NCBI RefSeq assembly: GCF_030316845.1
Contig: NZ_JASZYS010000001.1
Location: 496,001 to 560,000, forward strand
DNA length: 64,000 nt
Direction of reading: 5' to 3'
DNA from: Variovorax davisae
GTDB lineage: Bacteria; Pseudomonadota; Gammaproteobacteria; Burkholderiales; Burkholderiaceae_C
Positions within the stretch are counted from its first letter, which is position 1. Every line of letters begins with the position of its first letter. Made by a program: the position numbers and the translations under genes. Positions 45,632-58,632 of this stretch are shown here, in pieces. The notes under the pieces were generated by a model that was given only the letters and a program-made list of their open reading frames with translations, made no database searches and had not been told where the DNA came from.

Positions 45632-47542
45632 ATGCCCACATCGACGCCGCAGACGAATCTCGCCCACCCTGCGCCGCCGCGGCTGCCGCTGGTCATGGTC
45701 GCCGCCCTCGGGGTGGTCTTCGGCGACATCGGCACCTCGCCGCTCTATGCCTTCAAGGAGACGATGAACCCGGCGCATGGCGTGCCGTTCACGCCCGGCT
45801 CGGTGCTCGGGCTGCTGTCGCTGATCTTCTGGGGCCTGATGTTCGTCGTCACGCTGAAGTACGTGGTGTTCGTGCTGCGCGCCGACCACGACGGCGAAGG
45901 CGGCATCCTGGCGCTGCAGGCGCTGGCGGCCGGCGCGGTGTCCAGGCCGCCGCCGGCCCGGCGCTGGCTGGTGCAGGCCATCGGCGGGCTGGGCCTGGTG
46001 GGGGCCGCCACCTTCTATGGCGACAGCCTGATCACGCCCGCCATCTCGGTCCTGTCGGCGGTCGAGGGCCTGGAAGTCGAGGCGCCGGGGCTGCAGCCTT
46101 TCGTGATCCCGATCACGGTCTCGATCCTGATCGCCTTCTTCGCGGTCCAGCGCAAGGGCACCGGCGTGGTCGGCAACATCTTCGGGCCCGTGATGCTGCT
46201 GTGGTTCGTCCTGATCGCGCTGGCGGGCCTGTGGCAGGTGCTGCAGCAGCCGCAGGTGCTGGCGGCGCTCGACCCGCGGCATGCGATGGGCTTCCTGCTG
46301 CACCACCGGGCCCAGTCGCTGGCGGTGCTGGGCGCGGTGTTCCTGGCCTTCACCGGCGGCGAGGCGCTCTATGCCGACATGGGGCATTTCGGCGCCCGGC
46401 CGATCCGGCTGGCGTGGCTTTTCATCGCCTTGCCCGCGCTGGCCCTGAACTATTTCGGCCAGGGCGCGCTGGTGCTGGGCAATCCGGGCGCCATCGACAA
46501 CCCGTTCTTCCGCCTTTTCCCGTCCTGGGGCGTGCTGCCGATGGTGGTGCTGGCCGCGATGGCCACCGTGATCGCTTCGCAGGCGGTGATTTCCGGCGCC
46601 TTCTCGATCACGGCGCAGGCCATGCGCATGGGCTACCTGCCGCGCATGCAGGTGGTCCAGACCTCCGGCCTGGCCATCGGGCAGATCTACGTGCCGACCA
46701 TCAACTGGCTGCTGATGGCCGGCGTGCTGCTGCTGGTGATCGGCTTTCGCAGTTCGAGCGCGCTGTCGGCTGCCTACGGGATCGCGGTGTCGATCACGAT
46801 GGTGACCACCACGCTGCTGACCGGCGTGGTGGCTTGGCGCCTCTGGCGCTGGAACCGGGTGGCGGTGCTGGCCGGGGTGCTGCTGTTCGCGCTGGTCGAC
46901 CTCACCTTCGTCACGGCCAACAGCCTGAAGATCCTGCAGGGCGGCTGGCTCACGCTGGCCGTGGCGGTGGGGGTGATGCTCTTGTTCACGACCTGGGGCA
47001 AGGGCCGCCGGCTCGGGCTGGCCGCCGCGGAGGCCGAGCGGCTGCCGCTGGAGCCCTTCGTGCGCTCGCTGGAGGCCCACATGCCGCACCGGGTCCGCGG
47101 CACGGCGGTGTTTCTCAATCCCGATGCCGACTCGGTCCCGCACGCCTTGCTGCACAACCTCAAGCACAACCAGGTGCTGCACGAACAGGCGATCGTGCTG
47201 CGGGTGCTGCCCTGCAACACGCCGCGGGTCGACGCCGGCGAGCGGATCGAGGCCGCGTCGCTGGGCAGCGGCGTCTGGGTCGTCACCGCCCGCCACGGGT
47301 ACGTGGAACGCCCCGACGTGCCCGAGTTCATCCGCATCCTGGCCTACCAGAAGGGCCTGGCCTGCGACTCGATGACGACCTCGTACTTCGTCTCGCGGGC
47401 CTCGGTCGTCGACGCCCACCTGCCGGGCATGAACCCCGTGCGCCGGGCCCTGTTCCGCTGGCTGCAGCGCAACGCGGGCCGGGCGTCGGACTATTTCGAG
47501 CTGCCGGGCAACCGGCTGGTGGAGATGGGGCAGCGGGCGTAG
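45632..47542 (+). CDS. kup: Low-affinity potassium transporter Kup
   Basis: A 636-residue KUP-family potassium/proton symporter with 12 membrane helices (residues 20-435) and a cytoplasmic C-terminal domain. The start of the first helix, GVVFGDIGTSPLYAFKE, and the segments DHDGEGGILAL and FYGDSLITPAISVLSAVEG are family hallmarks. The C-terminal domain ends SDYFELPGNRLVEMGQ. The ATG at 45632 is divergent from hpnC with 53 bases between the starts. Confidence 0.95.
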   Translation: MPTSTPQTNLAHPAPPRLPLVMVAALGVVFGDIGTSPLYAFKETMNPAHGVPFTPGSVLGLLSLIFWGLMFVVTLKYVVFVLRADHDGEGGILALQALAAGAVSRPPPARRWLVQAIGGLGLVGAATFYGDSLITPAISVLSAVEGLEVEAPGLQPFVIPITVSILIAFFAVQRKGTGVVGNIFGPVMLLWFVLIALAGLWQVLQQPQVLAALDPRHAMGFLLHHRAQSLAVLGAVFLAFTGGEALYADMGHFGARPIRLAWLFIALPALALNYFGQGALVLGNPGAIDNPFFRLFPSWGVLPMVVLAAMATVIASQAVISGAFSITAQAMRMGYLPRMQVVQTSGLAIGQIYVPTINWLLMAGVLLLVIGFRSSSALSAAYGIAVSITMVTTTLLTGVVAWRLWRWNRVAVLAGVLLFALVDLTFVTANSLKILQGGWLTLAVAVGVMLLFTTWGKGRRLGLAAAEAERLPLEPFVRSLEAHMPHRVRGTAVFLNPDADSVPHALLHNLKHNQVLHEQAIVLRVLPCNTPRVDAGERIEAASLGSGVWVVTARHGYVERPDVPEFIRILAYQKGLACDSMTTSYFVSRASVVDAHLPGMNPVRRALFRWLQRNAGRASDYFELPGNRLVEMGQRA

Positions 47543-47581
47543 GCGGGCGCTGCGCGGACGGCCCGCGCCCCCCGATTCCGT

Positions 47582-47610
47582 TTGACATCGATTCGCGTTT
47601 ACCCTAGATT
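47582..47610 (+). promoter_or_regulatory. Sigma-70 promoter for the second RND efflux operon
   Basis: TTGACA (47582-47587) and TAGATT (47605-47610) are separated by exactly 17 bases. The start site, near 47617, falls inside the palindromic operator region, arguing for repression. Confidence 0.75.
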
Positions 47611-47621
47611 ACTAACCGGCT

Positions 47622-47635
47622 GGTCATTAATGACC
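47622..47635. promoter_or_regulatory. Palindromic operator overlapping the efflux start site
   Basis: GGTCATTAATGACC is a perfect 14-base dyad; just upstream, ACTAACC-GGCT-GGTCAT forms a second overlapping imperfect dyad. Such sites before RND adaptor genes are usually bound by TetR-family repressors. No repressor gene is in the window. Confidence 0.6.
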
Positions 47636-47660
47636 CCCAGTCCAATCTCAAGGGTGCTTC

Positions 47661-48779
47661 ATGACCGCGTCGTCCTCCCATCGAATTCCCGGCCGTGCCT
47701 GGCTCTTGCTGGCCGCGCTCGTGCTGGCCGGCTGCTCGCGCCCGCCGGCGGCCGAAGAACCCCTGCGTGCGGTCAAGGTGGTCCAGGTCGGGACCAGCGC
47801 CTACGACACCGAGCCGGAGTTTTCTGCCGAGGTGAAGGCCCGGGTCGAGTCGCGCCTCGGCTTCCGGGTCGCCGGCAAGATCGCGCGGCGCCAGGCGGAA
47901 CTGGGCCAGCATGTCCAGGCCGGCCAGGTGCTGGCCCAGCTCGACCCGCAGGACTTCCGGCTGGCCGCCGAAGGCGCCCGCGCCGCCCATGCCGCGGCCT
48001 TGACCAACCGCGACCTCTCGCTGGCCGACCTGAAGCGCTATCGTGAACTGCGGGCGCAGAACTTCATCAGCGGTGCCGACCTCGAGCGCCGCGAAAGCAC
48101 CTACAAGGCCGCCCAGGCGCAGCTCGAGCAGGCCCAGGCGCAGCTGTCGGCGCAGGGCAACCAGACCAGCTACACCTCGCTGGTGGCCGACGTGCCCGGC
48201 ATCGTGACGGCGATCGAGGCCGAGCCCGGCCAGGTGGTCGCGGCCGGCGCGCCGGTGGTGCGGATCGCCCAGGACGGCGCCCGCGATGTGGTCTTCGCGG
48301 TGCCCGAGGACCGCGCGGCGCTGATCAAGCCGGGCTCGCCGGTGGCGGTGCGCGGCTGGTCGGGCGGCGGCGAACTCGAGGGCAAGGTGCGCGAGGTCGC
48401 GGCCAGCGCCGACGCCGTCACCCGCACCTATTCGGTCAAGGTGGCGATCGATGCCGCCACCGCGCCGGCGCTCGGCGCCACGGTCTACGCCCGGCCCAAG
48501 GCCCTGTCGCACAGCGGCACGCCGGTGCTCAAGCTGCCGACCAGCGCCCTGCGCCAGGAGGGCAGCGGCAGCGCCGTCTGGGTGCTCGATCCGGTCAGCC
48601 TGACGGTGCGCTCGCAGCCGGTGCAGGTGGCGACCGCCGACGGCAACGAGGCGGTCATCGCCGCCGGCCTCACCCCCGGCATGCTGGTGGTGGCCGCCGG
48701 CGTGCACGTGCTGTCGCCGGGGCAGAAGGTGTCGATCTACCGCGACAAGTCCGCGGCGGCGCCGGTGGCGGCGCGCTGA
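47661..48779 (+). CDS. RND efflux periplasmic adaptor lipoprotein
   Basis: A 372-residue membrane fusion protein with a lipoprotein signal (LLLAALVLAGCS, lipidated Cys about residue 25). The order is lipoyl half-motif (ELGQHVQAGQVLAQLDPQDF), a coiled-coil hairpin (residues 90-150), the second lipoyl half (PGIVTAIEAEPGQVVAAGAPV), then the barrel domains. It connects the permease to an outer-membrane channel such as TolC, encoded elsewhere. The start ATG 47661 follows CAAGGGTGC. The permease gene begins 10 bases after its stop. Confidence 0.93.
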   Translation: MTASSSHRIPGRAWLLLAALVLAGCSRPPAAEEPLRAVKVVQVGTSAYDTEPEFSAEVKARVESRLGFRVAGKIARRQAELGQHVQAGQVLAQLDPQDFRLAAEGARAAHAAALTNRDLSLADLKRYRELRAQNFISGADLERRESTYKAAQAQLEQAQAQLSAQGNQTSYTSLVADVPGIVTAIEAEPGQVVAAGAPVVRIAQDGARDVVFAVPEDRAALIKPGSPVAVRGWSGGGELEGKVREVAASADAVTRTYSVKVAIDAATAPALGATVYARPKALSHSGTPVLKLPTSALRQEGSGSAVWVLDPVSLTVRSQPVQVATADGNEAVIAAGLTPGMLVVAAGVHVLSPGQKVSIYRDKSAAAPVAAR

Positions 48780-48789
48780 GGACCCGGCG

Positions 48790-51700
48790 ATGAGCGCGCA
48801 GCAGAACGCCGATGCCGGCAAGGCCGGATTCAACCTTTCGAAATGGGCCCTCGAGCACGCGGCCCTCACCCGCTACCTGATGCTGGTGCTGATGCTGCTG
48901 GGCTTCGCGTCCTATTTCCAGCTCGGCCAGGACGAAGACCCGCCGTTCACGTTCCGGGCGATGGTGGTGCGCACCTACTGGCCCGGCGCCACCGCGCAGC
49001 AGGTCGCCGAGCAGGTCACCGACAAGCTCGAGCGCACGCTGCAGGAGGCGCCGTACGCCGACAAGATCCGCAGCTATTCCAAGCCCGGCGAGTCGCAGAT
49101 CATCTTCGAAATCAAGGATTCGTCGAAGGCCGGCGATGTCGCCAACGTCTGGTACACGGTGCGCAAGAAGATCTCCGACATGCGCCAGACGCTGCCCGCG
49201 GGCGTCCAGGGTCCGTTCTTCAACGACGACTTCGGCGATGTCTACGGCGTGATCTACGCGCTCGAAAGCGACGGCTTCAGCTACGCCGAGCTCAAGACCT
49301 TCGCCGACGACGTGCGCCAGCGGCTGCTGCGGGTCAAGGACGTCGCCAAGGTCGAGCAGTTCGGGGTCCAGGACGAGAAGATCTTCATCGAGGTCTCGCA
49401 GAAGCGCATCGCCCAGCTGGGCCTGGACTTCAATGCGGTGCTGGCCCAGATCGGGTCGCAGAACGCGGTCGAGAGCGCCGGCACGATCCAGTCGCCGCAG
49501 GACGTGGTGCAGGTCCGGGTGGCGGGCCAGTTCACCAGCGTCGACCAGTTGCGTGGGATGCCGATCCGCGGCAGCTCCGGCAACCACCTGCGGCTGGGCG
49601 ACATCGCCGAGATCCGCCGCGCCTACATCGACCCGCCGGCGATCAAGGTGCGGCACGAGGGCCGCGAGGTGATCGCGCTCGGCGTCTCGATGGCCAAGGG
49701 CGGCGACATCATCGCGCTCGGCAAGGCGCTGCGCGGCGCCACCACGGAAATCGACAAGCGGCTGCCGCTGGGCGTCAAGCTGGTGCAGGTGCAGGACCAG
49801 CCGGTGTCGGTGTCGCGCTCGGTCAACGAATTCGTCAGCGTCCTGATCGAGGCGGTGGCGATCGTGCTGGCGGTGAGCTTCGTCGCCCTCGGCCTGCACA
49901 AGGGCGGGCGCTTCGGCTGGTACGTCGACATCCGGCCCGGGCTGGTGGTGGCGATCACGATCCCGCTGGTGCTGGCCGTCACCTTCCTGGCGATGAACTA
50001 CTTCGGCATCGGGCTGCACAAGATATCGCTGGGGTCGCTGATCATCGCGCTCGGCCTGCTGGTCGACGACGCGATCATCGCGGTCGAGATGATGGTGCGC
50101 AAGATGGAGGAGGGCTACGACAAGGTCCGCGCCGCCACCTTCGCCTACGACGTCACGGCCAAGCCGATGCTGACCGGCACGCTGATCACCGCGGCCGGCT
50201 TCCTGCCGATCGGGCTGGCGAAGTCGGTCACCGGCGAATACACCTTCGCGATCTTCGCGGTCACCGTGATCGCGCTGGTACTGAGCTGGTTCGTCTCGGT
50301 CTATTTCGTGCCCTACCTGGGCACGCTGCTGCTCAAGGTCAAGCCGCACGACCCCGACGCGCCGCCGCACGAGCTGTTCGACACGCCGTTCTACAACGCC
50401 TTCCGCCGCGCGGTGAACTGGTGCGTCGAGCACCGCTGGCTGACCATCGGCGCCACGGTGCTCGTGTTCGCGCTCGGCATCGTCGGCATGGGCAAGGTTC
50501 AGCAGCAGTTCTTCCCCGATTCCAGCCGGCCCGAGATCCTGGTCGAGCTCTGGTTCCCCGAGGGCACGTCGTTCGCCGCCAACGAGGAAGTGGTCAAGCG
50601 GGTCGAGCAGCGGATGAAGCAGGAGGAGGGCGTCGCCACCGTCACCAGCTGGATCGGCTCGGGCGTGCCGCGCTTCTATCTCCCGCTTGACCAGGTGTTC
50701 CAGCAGACCAACGTGTCGCAGCTGCTGCTGTTGTCCAAGGACCTGCATTGGCGCGAGAAGCTGCGCCTCAAGCTGCCGGCGGTGCTGGCGCAGGAATTCT
50801 CCGAGGCCCGCGGCCGCGTCAAGCTGCTGCCCAACGGCCCGCCGGTGCCGTACCCGGTGCAGTTCCGCGTGGTCGGCGCCGACCCGGCGCAGCTGCGCAC
50901 GCGGGCCGACGAAGTCAAGGCCGTGATGCGCGAGAACGCCCACATGCGCGGCGTCAACGACAACTGGAACGAATCGGTCAAGGTGATCCGCCTGGAGGTC
51001 GACCAGGACAAGGCGCGCGCGCTCGGCGTCACCAGCCAGGCGATCGCGCAGGCCTCGCGCACCATGTTCAGCGGCACCACGGTCGGCCAGTTCCGCGAGA
51101 ACGACCTGCTGATCGACATCGTGCTGCGCCAGTCGCCGGACGAGCGCGAGGCGATCTCGGACATCGGCAATGCCTACCTGCCGACCAGCTCGGGCCGCTC
51201 GATCCCGCTGACCCAGATCGCCAAGCCGGTGTTCAGCTGGGAGCCGGGCGTGATGTGGCGCTGGAACCGCGACTACGCGATCACCGTGCAGGGCGACATC
51301 GTCGAAGGCATGCAGGGCGCGACCGTCACCAACGAACTGCTGCCCCGGCTGCGCGCGCTGGAGGCTAAATGGGCCGCCGACGGCCAGGGCGCCTACCGCA
51401 TCGACGTCGCCGGCGCGGTCGAGGAGAGCAGCAAGGGCTCGGCCTCGATCGTCGCCGGCGTGCCGATCATGCTGTTCCTGGTGTTCACCCTGCTGATGCT
51501 GCAGCTGCACAGCTTCAGCCGCTCGCTGCTGGTCTTCATCACCGGGCCGCTCGGCATCGTCGGCGTGGCCGGCGCGCTGCTGGCCCTGAACCGGCCCTTC
51601 GGCTTCGTGGCCCTGCTGGGCGTGATCGCGCTGATGGGCATGATCCAGCGCAATGCCGTGATCCTGATCGACCAGATCGAGAGCGACCGCGCCGCCGGCG

Positions 51701-51957
51701 TGCCGGCCTGGGACGCGATCGTCGAATCGGCGGTGCGGCGGCTGCGGCCGATCGTGCTGACCGCGGCGGCGGCAGTGCTGGCGATGATCCCGCTGTCGCG
51801 CAGCGTGTTCTGGGGCCCGATGGCGGTGGCCATCATGGGCGGGCTGATCGTCGCCACCGTGCTGACCCTGCTGGCGCTGCCGGCCATGTACGCGGCCTGC
51901 TTCCGCGTCAAGCGCGAGACGCCGTCGGCGTCAGGAATCGCTCCGGTTAGCGTTTAA
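48790..51957 (+). CDS. RND efflux permease
   Basis: A 1055-residue inner-membrane RND pump. It begins with a short cytoplasmic leader and FNLSKWALEHAALTRYLM. The proton-relay helix is LGLLVDDAIIAVEMMVRKME, with typical RND transmembrane blocks near residues 340-530 and 870-1040. Compared with AcrB it belongs to a branch whose pumps often lack their own outer-membrane gene, consistent with the two-gene operon here. The substrate is unknown. The end is followed by about 117 bases and then tRNA-Leu. Confidence 0.94.
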   Translation: MSAQQNADAGKAGFNLSKWALEHAALTRYLMLVLMLLGFASYFQLGQDEDPPFTFRAMVVRTYWPGATAQQVAEQVTDKLERTLQEAPYADKIRSYSKPGESQIIFEIKDSSKAGDVANVWYTVRKKISDMRQTLPAGVQGPFFNDDFGDVYGVIYALESDGFSYAELKTFADDVRQRLLRVKDVAKVEQFGVQDEKIFIEVSQKRIAQLGLDFNAVLAQIGSQNAVESAGTIQSPQDVVQVRVAGQFTSVDQLRGMPIRGSSGNHLRLGDIAEIRRAYIDPPAIKVRHEGREVIALGVSMAKGGDIIALGKALRGATTEIDKRLPLGVKLVQVQDQPVSVSRSVNEFVSVLIEAVAIVLAVSFVALGLHKGGRFGWYVDIRPGLVVAITIPLVLAVTFLAMNYFGIGLHKISLGSLIIALGLLVDDAIIAVEMMVRKMEEGYDKVRAATFAYDVTAKPMLTGTLITAAGFLPIGLAKSVTGEYTFAIFAVTVIALVLSWFVSVYFVPYLGTLLLKVKPHDPDAPPHELFDTPFYNAFRRAVNWCVEHRWLTIGATVLVFALGIVGMGKVQQQFFPDSSRPEILVELWFPEGTSFAANEEVVKRVEQRMKQEEGVATVTSWIGSGVPRFYLPLDQVFQQTNVSQLLLLSKDLHWREKLRLKLPAVLAQEFSEARGRVKLLPNGPPVPYPVQFRVVGADPAQLRTRADEVKAVMRENAHMRGVNDNWNESVKVIRLEVDQDKARALGVTSQAIAQASRTMFSGTTVGQFRENDLLIDIVLRQSPDEREAISDIGNAYLPTSSGRSIPLTQIAKPVFSWEPGVMWRWNRDYAITVQGDIVEGMQGATVTNELLPRLRALEAKWAADGQGAYRIDVAGAVEESSKGSASIVAGVPIMLFLVFTLLMLQLHSFSRSLLVFITGPLGIVGVAGALLALNRPFGFVALLGVIALMGMIQRNAVILIDQIESDRAAGVPAWDAIVESAVRRLRPIVLTAAAAVLAMIPLSRSVFWGPMAVAIMGGLIVATVLTLLALPAMYAACFRVKRETPSASGIAPVSV

Positions 51958-52074
51958 AATACGCGGTTGACCGATTTCAGGCGGGTGGCGCGAGAGCCCA
52001 TCCGCCGCTATTTACCGAAGGCGCGGCCTGTCCGAGGCGGGCCTTTCTCGGTATTCACCTGAAAAACTGGAACT

Positions 52075-52161
52075 GCGCGGGTGGCGAAATTGGTAGACGC
52101 ACCAGGTTTAGGTCCTGACGTTCGCAAGAACGTGCCGGTTCGAGTCCGGCCCCGCGCACCA
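52075..52161 (+). tRNA. tRNA-Leu (anticodon UAG)
   Basis: An 87-base class II tRNA with CCA encoded at 52159-52161. The acceptor stem GCGCGGG/CCCGCGC is perfect. The anticodon loop TTTAGGT shows TAG, reading CUA-type codons. The long variable arm (ACGTTCGCAAGAACGT) is self-paired and the T-loop is GTTCGAG. It precedes tig by 31 bases, as commonly seen in Burkholderiales. Confidence 0.97.
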
Positions 52162-52192
52162 GCAAAAAAGACCCCTCAAAAGGAAGACTGAA

Positions 52193-53506
52193 ATGACCGT
52201 GAACGTTGAAACCCTCGAGAAGCTCGAACGCAAGATCACGCTGACCTTGCCGGTCGGCACCATCCAGTCCGAGGTCGATTCGCGCCTCAAGAAGCTGGCC
52301 CGCACCGTCAAGATGGACGGTTTCCGTCCCGGCAAGGTGCCGATGAACGTCGTCGCCCAGCGTTACGGCTATTCGGTCCACTACGAAGTCATGAACGACA
52401 AGGTCGGCGAGGCCTTCTCGCAGGCCGCCAATGAAGCCAAGCTGCGCGTGGCCGGCCAGCCGCGCATCACCGAGAAGGAAGAGTCGCCCGAAGGCCAGCT
52501 CGCCTTCGACGCCGTGTTCGAAGTCTTTCCCGACGTCAAGATCAACGACCTGTCGGGCGCCGAAGTCGAGAAGATCGACGCCGAGGTGGGCGGCGAGGCG
52601 ATCGACAAGACGCTCGACATCCTGCGCAAGCAGCGCCGCACCTTCGCCCAGCGCGCGCAGGACGCCGCCGTGGCCGACAACGACCGCGTGACGGTCGACT
52701 TCGAAGGCAAGATCGACGGCGAGACCTTCCAGGGCGGCAAGGCCGAGGACTTCCAGTTCATCGTCGGCGAAGGCCAGATGCTGAAGGAATTCGAAGACGC
52801 CGTGCGCGGCCTCAAGTCCGGCGACAGCCGCACCTTCCCGCTGTCGTTCCCGGCCGACTACCACGGCAAGGACGTGGCCGGCAAGCAGGCCGACTTCATG
52901 GTCACCGTGAAGAAGATCGAAGCCTCGCACCTGCCCGAAGTCAACGAACAGCTCGCCAAGTCGCTCGGCATCGCCGACGCCACGGTCGACGGCCTGCGCG
53001 CCGACATCAAGCGCAACCTCGTGCGCGAGGTCAAGTTCCGCCTGCTGGCGCGCAACAAGAACGCCGTCATGGACGCCCTGATCGCCAATGCCGAACTCGA
53101 CCTGCCGAACTCCAGCGTGCAGGCCGAAGTCGACCGCATGGTCGAAGGCGCCCGCGCCGAGCTCAAGCAGCGCGGCATCACGGACGCCGACAAGGCGCCG
53201 ATCCCCGACGACGTGTTCCGCCCCCAAGCCGAACGCCGCGTGCGCCTGGGCCTGGTGGTGGCCGAGCTGGTTCGCGCCAACAACCTGCAGGCCAAGCCCG
53301 AGCAGATCAAGGCCCACATCGACGAGTTGGCCGCCAGCTACGAGAAGCCGGCCGACGTGGTGCGCTGGTACTTCAGCGACAACCGCCGCCTGGCCGAAGT
53401 CGAAGCGGTGGTCATCGAGAACAACGTCACGGACTTCGTGCTCGGCAAGGCCAAGGTCAATGCCAAGTCGGTGTCCTTCGACGAACTGATGGCCCAGCAG
53501 GGTTGA
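52193..53506 (+). CDS. tig: Trigger factor
   Basis: A 437-residue ribosome-bound chaperone and prolyl isomerase. The N-terminal domain has the ribosome-docking loop GFRPGKVP (residues 43-50). The FKBP domain follows (about 155-245, [20 protein letters not shown]). The C-terminal helical arms form the cradle that shields nascent chains. The ATG at 52193 follows AAAAGGAAG. First protein gene of the tig-clpP-clpX-lon quality-control block. Confidence 0.97.
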   Translation: MTVNVETLEKLERKITLTLPVGTIQSEVDSRLKKLARTVKMDGFRPGKVPMNVVAQRYGYSVHYEVMNDKVGEAFSQAANEAKLRVAGQPRITEKEESPEGQLAFDAVFEVFPDVKINDLSGAEVEKIDAEVGGEAIDKTLDILRKQRRTFAQRAQDAAVADNDRVTVDFEGKIDGETFQGGKAEDFQFIVGEGQMLKEFEDAVRGLKSGDSRTFPLSFPADYHGKDVAGKQADFMVTVKKIEASHLPEVNEQLAKSLGIADATVDGLRADIKRNLVREVKFRLLARNKNAVMDALIANAELDLPNSSVQAEVDRMVEGARAELKQRGITDADKAPIPDDVFRPQAERRVRLGLVVAELVRANNLQAKPEQIKAHIDELAASYEKPADVVRWYFSDNRRLAEVEAVVIENNVTDFVLGKAKVNAKSVSFDELMAQQG

Positions 53507-53531
53507 TCCTGCCCGCCGCCGCGCCCTGGGG

Positions 53532-53559
53532 CTTGTGCTTTTCGGCACGGGCCCCATGT
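53532..53559 (+). promoter_or_regulatory. RpoH (sigma-32)-like promoter before clpP
   Basis: CTTGTGC (53532-53538), a 13-base spacer and CCCCATGT (53552-53559). The -10 matches the sigma-32 consensus CCCCATNT completely; the -35 keeps CTTG. It would start transcription about 30 bases before clpP, consistent with heat-shock induction. Confidence 0.6.
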
Positions 53560-53597
53560 CGTCTGGGTACCGTACAAAACCCCTCTGGAGAGCACAC

Positions 53598-54206
53598 ATG
53601 AGCGCACAGGACATTCAAGGCCTCGGCATGGTTCCGATGGTCATCGAGCAATCGGGCCGCGGCGAGCGTTCCTACGACATCTATTCGCGCCTGCTCAAGG
53701 AGCGCGTGATCTTCCTGGTCGGCGAAGTCAACGACCAGACCGCCAACCTGGTGGTGGCGCAGCTGCTGTTCCTCGAGAGCGAGAACCCGGACAAGGACAT
53801 CTCGTTCTACATCAACTCCCCGGGCGGCAGCGTCAGCGCCGGCATGGCGATCTACGACACCATGCAGTTCATCAAGCCCGACGTCTCCACCCTGTGCATC
53901 GGCTTCGCGGCCAGCATGGGCGCCTTCCTGCTGGCGGCCGGCGAGAAGGGCAAGCGTTTCTCGCTGCCCAACTCCAAGATCATGATCCACCAGGTGCTCG
54001 GCGGCGCCCGCGGCCAGGCCACGGACATCGAAATCCATGCCCGCGACATCCTCAAGACCCGCGAGCAGATGAACCGCATCCTGGCCGACCGCACCGGCCA
54101 GTCGTTCGAGAAGATCGCCCGCGACACCGAGCGCGACTACTTCCTGACGGCCGACGAGTCCAAGGAATACGGCCTGATCGACCAGGTCATTGCCAAGCGC
54201 AGCTGA
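53598..54206 (+). CDS. clpP: ATP-dependent Clp protease proteolytic subunit
   Basis: A 202-residue serine peptidase forming the 14-mer chamber that degrades substrates unfolded by ClpX or ClpA. The catalytic triad is Ser106 (GFAASMGAF), His131 (IMIHQVLGG) and Asp180 (TERDYFLT), with spacing identical to E. coli ClpP. The N-terminal propeptide is short. The ATG at 53598 follows TGGAGAG; the frame is open upstream without similarity. A terminator lies between it and clpX. Confidence 0.97.
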   Translation: MSAQDIQGLGMVPMVIEQSGRGERSYDIYSRLLKERVIFLVGEVNDQTANLVVAQLLFLESENPDKDISFYINSPGGSVSAGMAIYDTMQFIKPDVSTLCIGFAASMGAFLLAAGEKGKRFSLPNSKIMIHQVLGGARGQATDIEIHARDILKTREQMNRILADRTGQSFEKIARDTERDYFLTADESKEYGLIDQVIAKRS

Positions 54207-54238
54207 AAAAGCCCCCGCGCTGAGGCGCGCGAGCAACA

Positions 54239-54272
54239 ACGGCGTTTTCCATAGGGGAAAGCGCCGTTTTTC
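54239..54272 (+). terminator. Rho-independent terminator between clpP and clpX
   Basis: The stem ACGGCGTTTTCC pairs with GGAAAGCGCCGT (one T-G pair) around a short loop and continues into TTTTT. It separates clpP from clpX partly or fully, so clpX probably also has its own promoter in the next 70 bases. Confidence 0.85.
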
Positions 54273-54346
54273 TTCAGGTCACCGACGGGCTTGTGGGCTT
54301 TCATCTTCGCTATCATTGTTAAACCCCTGTTACGAGGCATCTGCCC

Positions 54347-55612
<1,266 letters not shown>

Positions 55613-55678
55613 ATGCAGCACCGGACGTCCCCTTCCTGCCAGGCGTCCGGCGTCTTCGACGAAGACCGTGCCCGCGCA

Positions 55679-55706
55679 CTTGAAAAGTGCGCGCGGCCAA
55701 CCATCT
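55679..55706 (+). promoter_or_regulatory. RpoH (sigma-32)-like promoter before lon
   Basis: CTTGAAA (55679-55685) is a perfect -35. A 13-base spacer leads to AACCATCT (55699-55706), matching six of eight positions of CCCCATNT. The start of transcription would be near 55713, 19 bases before the lon ATG. Three small hairpins lie just upstream (55621-55695). Confidence 0.65.
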
Positions 55707-55731
55707 CTCCATGATCAAGTAAAGGATTCCC

Positions 55732-58173
<2,442 letters not shown>

Positions 58174-58183
58174 GCCGCGAGGC

Positions 58184-58213
58184 TTGCGAGAGCTCGAAAA
58201 AATACTATATAAT
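58184..58213 (+). promoter_or_regulatory. Promoter of the tRNA-Gly/Cys/Leu cluster
   Basis: TTGCGA (58184-58189), an 18-base spacer and a perfect TATAAT (58208-58213) lie 15 bases before tRNA-Gly, in an AT-rich patch unlike the surroundings. Confidence 0.78.
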
Positions 58214-58227
58214 TCGAGGCTCGAAAC

Positions 58228-58303
58228 GCGGGAATAGCTCAGTTGGTAGAGCGCAACCTTGCCAAGGTTGAGGTCGAGAGTTCGAGACTCTTTTCCCGCT
58301 CCA
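58228..58303 (+). tRNA. tRNA-Gly (anticodon GCC)
   Basis: A 76-base tRNA with encoded CCA. The acceptor GCGGGAA pairs with TTCCCGC; the anticodon loop TTGCCAA gives GCC; the T-loop is GTTCGAG. First of three tRNAs, Gly-Cys-Leu, the same order as in E. coli glyW-cysT-leuZ. Confidence 0.97.
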
Positions 58304-58309
58304 GTTTTG

Positions 58310-58338
58310 AAAAAGGGAAGCATCTGCTTCCCTTTTTT
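58310..58338 (+). terminator. Terminator-like hairpin after tRNA-Gly
   Basis: AAAAGGGAAGCA is followed by TGCTTCCCTTTT, giving a long A/T-flanked stem and a terminal T run. It lies only 19 bases before tRNA-Cys, so it may act as a partial terminator or a processing signal within the tRNA transcript. Confidence 0.75.
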
Positions 58339-58357
58339 GCGCAACGAGAAGATTGCT

Positions 58358-58431
58358 GGCGCGATAGCAAAGCGGTTATGCAACGGATTGCAAATCCGTC
58401 TAGCCCGGTTCGACTCCGGGTCGCGCCTCCA
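58358..58431 (+). tRNA. tRNA-Cys (anticodon GCA)
   Basis: A 74-base tRNA with encoded CCA. The acceptor GGCGCGA pairs with TCGCGCC; the anticodon loop TTGCAAA gives GCA; the T-loop is GTTCGAC. It is the substrate of the CysS encoded at 2210. Confidence 0.97.
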
Positions 58432-58517
58432 CCGACATCGGTACCGAAAGTGCAGCCCCGCCAACCCACGTTGCCGGGGCTGTGTTCGTTTGCGGTATCG
58501 TCGTCGTTCGACCGGAA

Positions 58518-58610
58518 GCCCGGATGGTGAAATTGGTAGACACATCGGACTTAAAATCCGCCGCTTCCTGAACAAGGGGCATACCGGTTCGACCCCGGTT
58601 CCGGGCACCA
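58518..58610 (+). tRNA. tRNA-Leu (anticodon UAA)
   Basis: A 93-base class II tRNA with encoded CCA. The acceptor GCCCGGA pairs with TCCGGGC; the anticodon loop CTTAAAA gives TAA; the variable arm is long. Third of the tRNA cluster, and possibly read through into the next protein gene 22 bases downstream. Confidence 0.97.
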
Positions 58611-58632
58611 CCACACTACAAGGGAGCAAGAC

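Noticed and set aside
52005..52060. Possible terminator before tRNA-Leu (ACCGA...TCGGT with an inner stem)
   Set aside because: The stem is interrupted by mismatches and the T run is too short; not strong enough to list.
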